Source: Coriobacteriaceae bacterium (GTDB taxonomy: Bacteria; Actinomycetota; Coriobacteriia; Coriobacteriales; Eggerthellaceae). Taken from it: DNA of 5,841 nucleotides. Position 1 is the first letter of the stretch; every line of letters starts with the position of its first letter. A model generated the notes under the pieces. It was not told where the DNA came from. It did not search any database and saw only the letters and a list, made by a program, of their open reading frames with translations. Of the stretch, positions 4,733 to 5,841 are shown piece after piece. The stretch lies in assembly GCA_015062635.1 (NCBI GenBank), contig SUUF01000128.1, forward strand, positions 1 to 5,841, given 5' to 3'. Position numbers and translations under genes: made by a program.

Positions 4733-5723
4733 GCTCGAATCGTTCGATTTCGGAAAGCAGGTCCTGCACCGCGCTGTCTTCGATTTCGCGGTATTCGGCG
4801 GAATCGATGGGCTGATACGCCGCGATCTTGTCGAGCAGGTTGTCGCGCGTCACGGGAATGTAGGAGCGCGACTCGAGGCTCATGTTGAACGCCTGCACGA
4901 CCGCCTCGCGGGCGGCGGCGAAGATGTCGCAGCGCGGAAGGCCCCGGCTCAGGCGCACGAGCTCGAATCGGTCGAGCGCCGACATCGAGACATGGCGGTC
5001 CATCATGAAATCCCAAATGGCATCACGGTCGGCATCGCTCGGGCGGTTCACCTCGAAGAACGTGAGATGGCCCAGATGGCCGCCGAGACGCCGTTCGGCC
5101 TCTTCCGGCGACTTCGCCGACGCGAGAACCGTCACCTTGGGGTTCGAGACCGCATCGCGCAGGAACGCGACGGCCTTCAGGGGGCCTTGCGCGGCATCCT
5201 CGCCCGGCATTCCCGCCACCATCTCGCCGATGCCGAACCAAGCCGGCATGAACCACGAATCGATGCCCTCGAGCACCAGCGTGCCCGCATCGGCGAACCC
5301 ATGGATGCCGATTCCCGGCGTCGACATGATGCACAGCGCCTGAGAGCCCTCTGCGCCCTCCATCGTGCGCATGCGGACGATGGGACGGTTCAACTCGTTT
5401 GCGGTGGCGATCATCAGGCGGTCGGCATCTTCGCGCGCATCGCTGTGGAAGACGATGGTATCGCCGACCGGTTGGTCGTACAGGCCATGCTGCGCCTGCA
5501 TCTGCCCGACGAAGCTCAGCCATTCCTCATCGAGCTCGCCGACGATTCCCGACTCGCGAAGCCGGGCGATCTCGCCGTCGTAGCCGATGAGCGTGTCGAA
5601 CGTGAATCCATCGAGCGACATCATGACCTCAGAGGAGCCCGTAGCGGCTTCCCCGAGCAACGCATCGGAATTCCAATCGTCATCGAACGGCGGCATTTCC
5701 GGCAATCCGTAGTCTTCAGCCAT
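4719..5723 (-). CDS. Degenerate AAA+-like protein lacking Walker motifs, function unknown
   Basis: I cannot name this 334-aa soluble protein, but its layout follows an AAA+ module. After an acidic, disordered-looking N-terminus (1-30) comes FTFDTLIGYDGEIARL (40-55), like the AAA entry motif. A first strand TIVFHS (89-94) then leads straight into DAREDADRLM, where a GxxGxGKT P-loop would lie. The Walker B position reads TLVLEGID (148-155) rather than hhhhDE. VTVLASA (197-203) fits the sensor-1 strand, FFEVNRPSDADRDAI (222-236) the strand/helix before the lid, and LSRGLPRCDIFAAAREA (258-274) the small helical domain. ATP binding is therefore doubtful, and it may be a structural or adaptor protein. 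No signal peptide or membrane segment is visible. The start at 5723 has an excellent AGGGGAGGT site 5 nt upstream. It overlaps the MutY-like gene by 14 nt, leading the operon. The AAA+ reading comes from pattern matching by eye and is moderate confidence; the gene itself is secure. Confidence 0.85.
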   Translation of the reverse strand: MAEDYGLPEMPPFDDDWNSDALLGEAATGSSEVMMSLDGFTFDTLIGYDGEIARLRESGIVGELDEEWLSFVGQMQAQHGLYDQPVGDTIVFHSDAREDADRLMIATANELNRPIVRMRTMEGAEGSQALCIMSTPGIGIHGFADAGTLVLEGIDSWFMPAWFGIGEMVAGMPGEDAAQGPLKAVAFLRDAVSNPKVTVLASAKSPEEAERRLGGHLGHLTFFEVNRPSDADRDAIWDFMMDRHVSMSALDRFELVRLSRGLPRCDIFAAAREAVVQAFNMSLESRSYIPVTRDNLLDKIAAYQPIDSAEYREIEDSAVQDLLSEIERFEHDGC

Positions 5724-5728
5724 GCGGC

Positions 5729-5737
5729 ACCTCCCCT
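5729..5737 (-). promoter_or_regulatory. Shine-Dalgarno of the AAA+-like gene
   Basis: The minus strand reads AGGGGAGGT, 5 nt before the ATG at 5723. It is the strongest ribosome site of the three-gene operon; the two downstream genes rely on overlaps, which suggests coupled translation from this entry point. Confidence 0.8.
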
Positions 5738-5768
5738 CTGGGCGTTTTGAAAGTGAGTGAATTCTACC

Positions 5769-5788
5769 GCAGCGTCAAACAACGCTGC
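5769..5788. promoter_or_regulatory. Perfect 7-bp inverted repeat upstream of the AAA+/mutY-like/mntP operon
   Basis: GCAGCGT (5769-5775) and ACGCTGC (5782-5788) are exact reverse complements around CAAACA. On the minus strand the repeat ends 2 nt before a possible -10, TAGAAT (5766-5761), so it would cover the -10/-35 spacer of a leftward promoter, a typical repressor position. No T-tract follows in either direction, which argues against a terminator. No good -35 hexamer is apparent. The regulator is unknown. Confidence 0.45.
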
Positions 5789-5841
5789 ATCGCCCGTCGT
5801 GAATGCGTACAAAGCACATCCGATTGTTCATCTGCGGCTGC

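Noticed and set aside
4731..5750. Open plus-strand frame of 339 codons antisense to the AAA+-like gene
   Set aside because: The minus-strand frame has a strong Shine-Dalgarno, a sensible start and AAA-like segments, and overlaps its neighbour as in an operon. The plus frame is rich in Arg/His/Glu and has no ribosome site.
1..5841. CRISPR array, tRNA, rRNA, insertion sequence or attachment site
   Set aside because: No regularly spaced repeats, tRNA-like cloverleaf, transposase fragment or terminal inverted repeats were seen. Almost all of the window is explained by ordinary genes.

Overview
The window is a GC-rich bacterial segment with compact genes, good Shine-Dalgarno sequences and strong G/C preference at third codon positions. 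I infer a strictly or mainly anaerobic actinomycete of the class Coriobacteriia (Eggerthella/Slackia-like gut lineages). The grounds are the high GC, a membrane-anchored Tat-exported [NiFe] hydrogenase with oxygen-sensitive signatures, and a resemblance from memory to the 'Coriobacteria-type' group 1 hydrogenases. There is no rRNA or other taxonomic marker, so the placement is provisional.

Layout. Positions 1-773 (minus) hold the N-terminal 257 codons of a [NiFe] hydrogenase large subunit that runs off the left edge. It follows its small subunit (777-1994, minus) after only 3 nt. A divergent, visibly AT-rich regulatory region of about 360 bp (1995-2356) separates them from a monofunctional prephenate dehydratase (2357-3232, plus), which ends in a strong intrinsic terminator (3251-3286). 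Converging on it is a three-gene minus-strand operon read from the right: a degenerate AAA+-like protein (5723-4719), a MutY-like HhH-GPD protein (4732-3863, 14 nt overlap) and a MntP-type manganese exporter (3866-3291, ATGA overlap). The last ~100 bp (5738-5841) carry the presumed promoter of that operon, with a perfect 7-bp inverted repeat.

How the genes work together. The hydrogenase pair would oxidise H2 on the outer face of the membrane and pass electrons through three Fe-S clusters to a membrane acceptor encoded outside the window. The small subunit has a cysteine exactly where a proline normally keeps the medial cluster as [3Fe-4S], so an all-[4Fe-4S] relay is predicted. PheA makes phenylpyruvate for phenylalanine synthesis and keeps an ACT domain, but the usual Thr-Arg-Phe motif reads Thr-Asn-Phe.

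The most unusual part is the right-hand operon. The MutY-like protein lacks the Fe-S cluster cysteines, has Glu where the catalytic Asp belongs, and ends in what looks like a winged helix instead of the 8-oxoG-recognition domain. The protein before it has an AAA+ layout with both Walker motifs lost. Both are tightly coupled to a Mn(II) exporter. A joint role in DNA repair or metal/oxidative stress is inference from gene order only.
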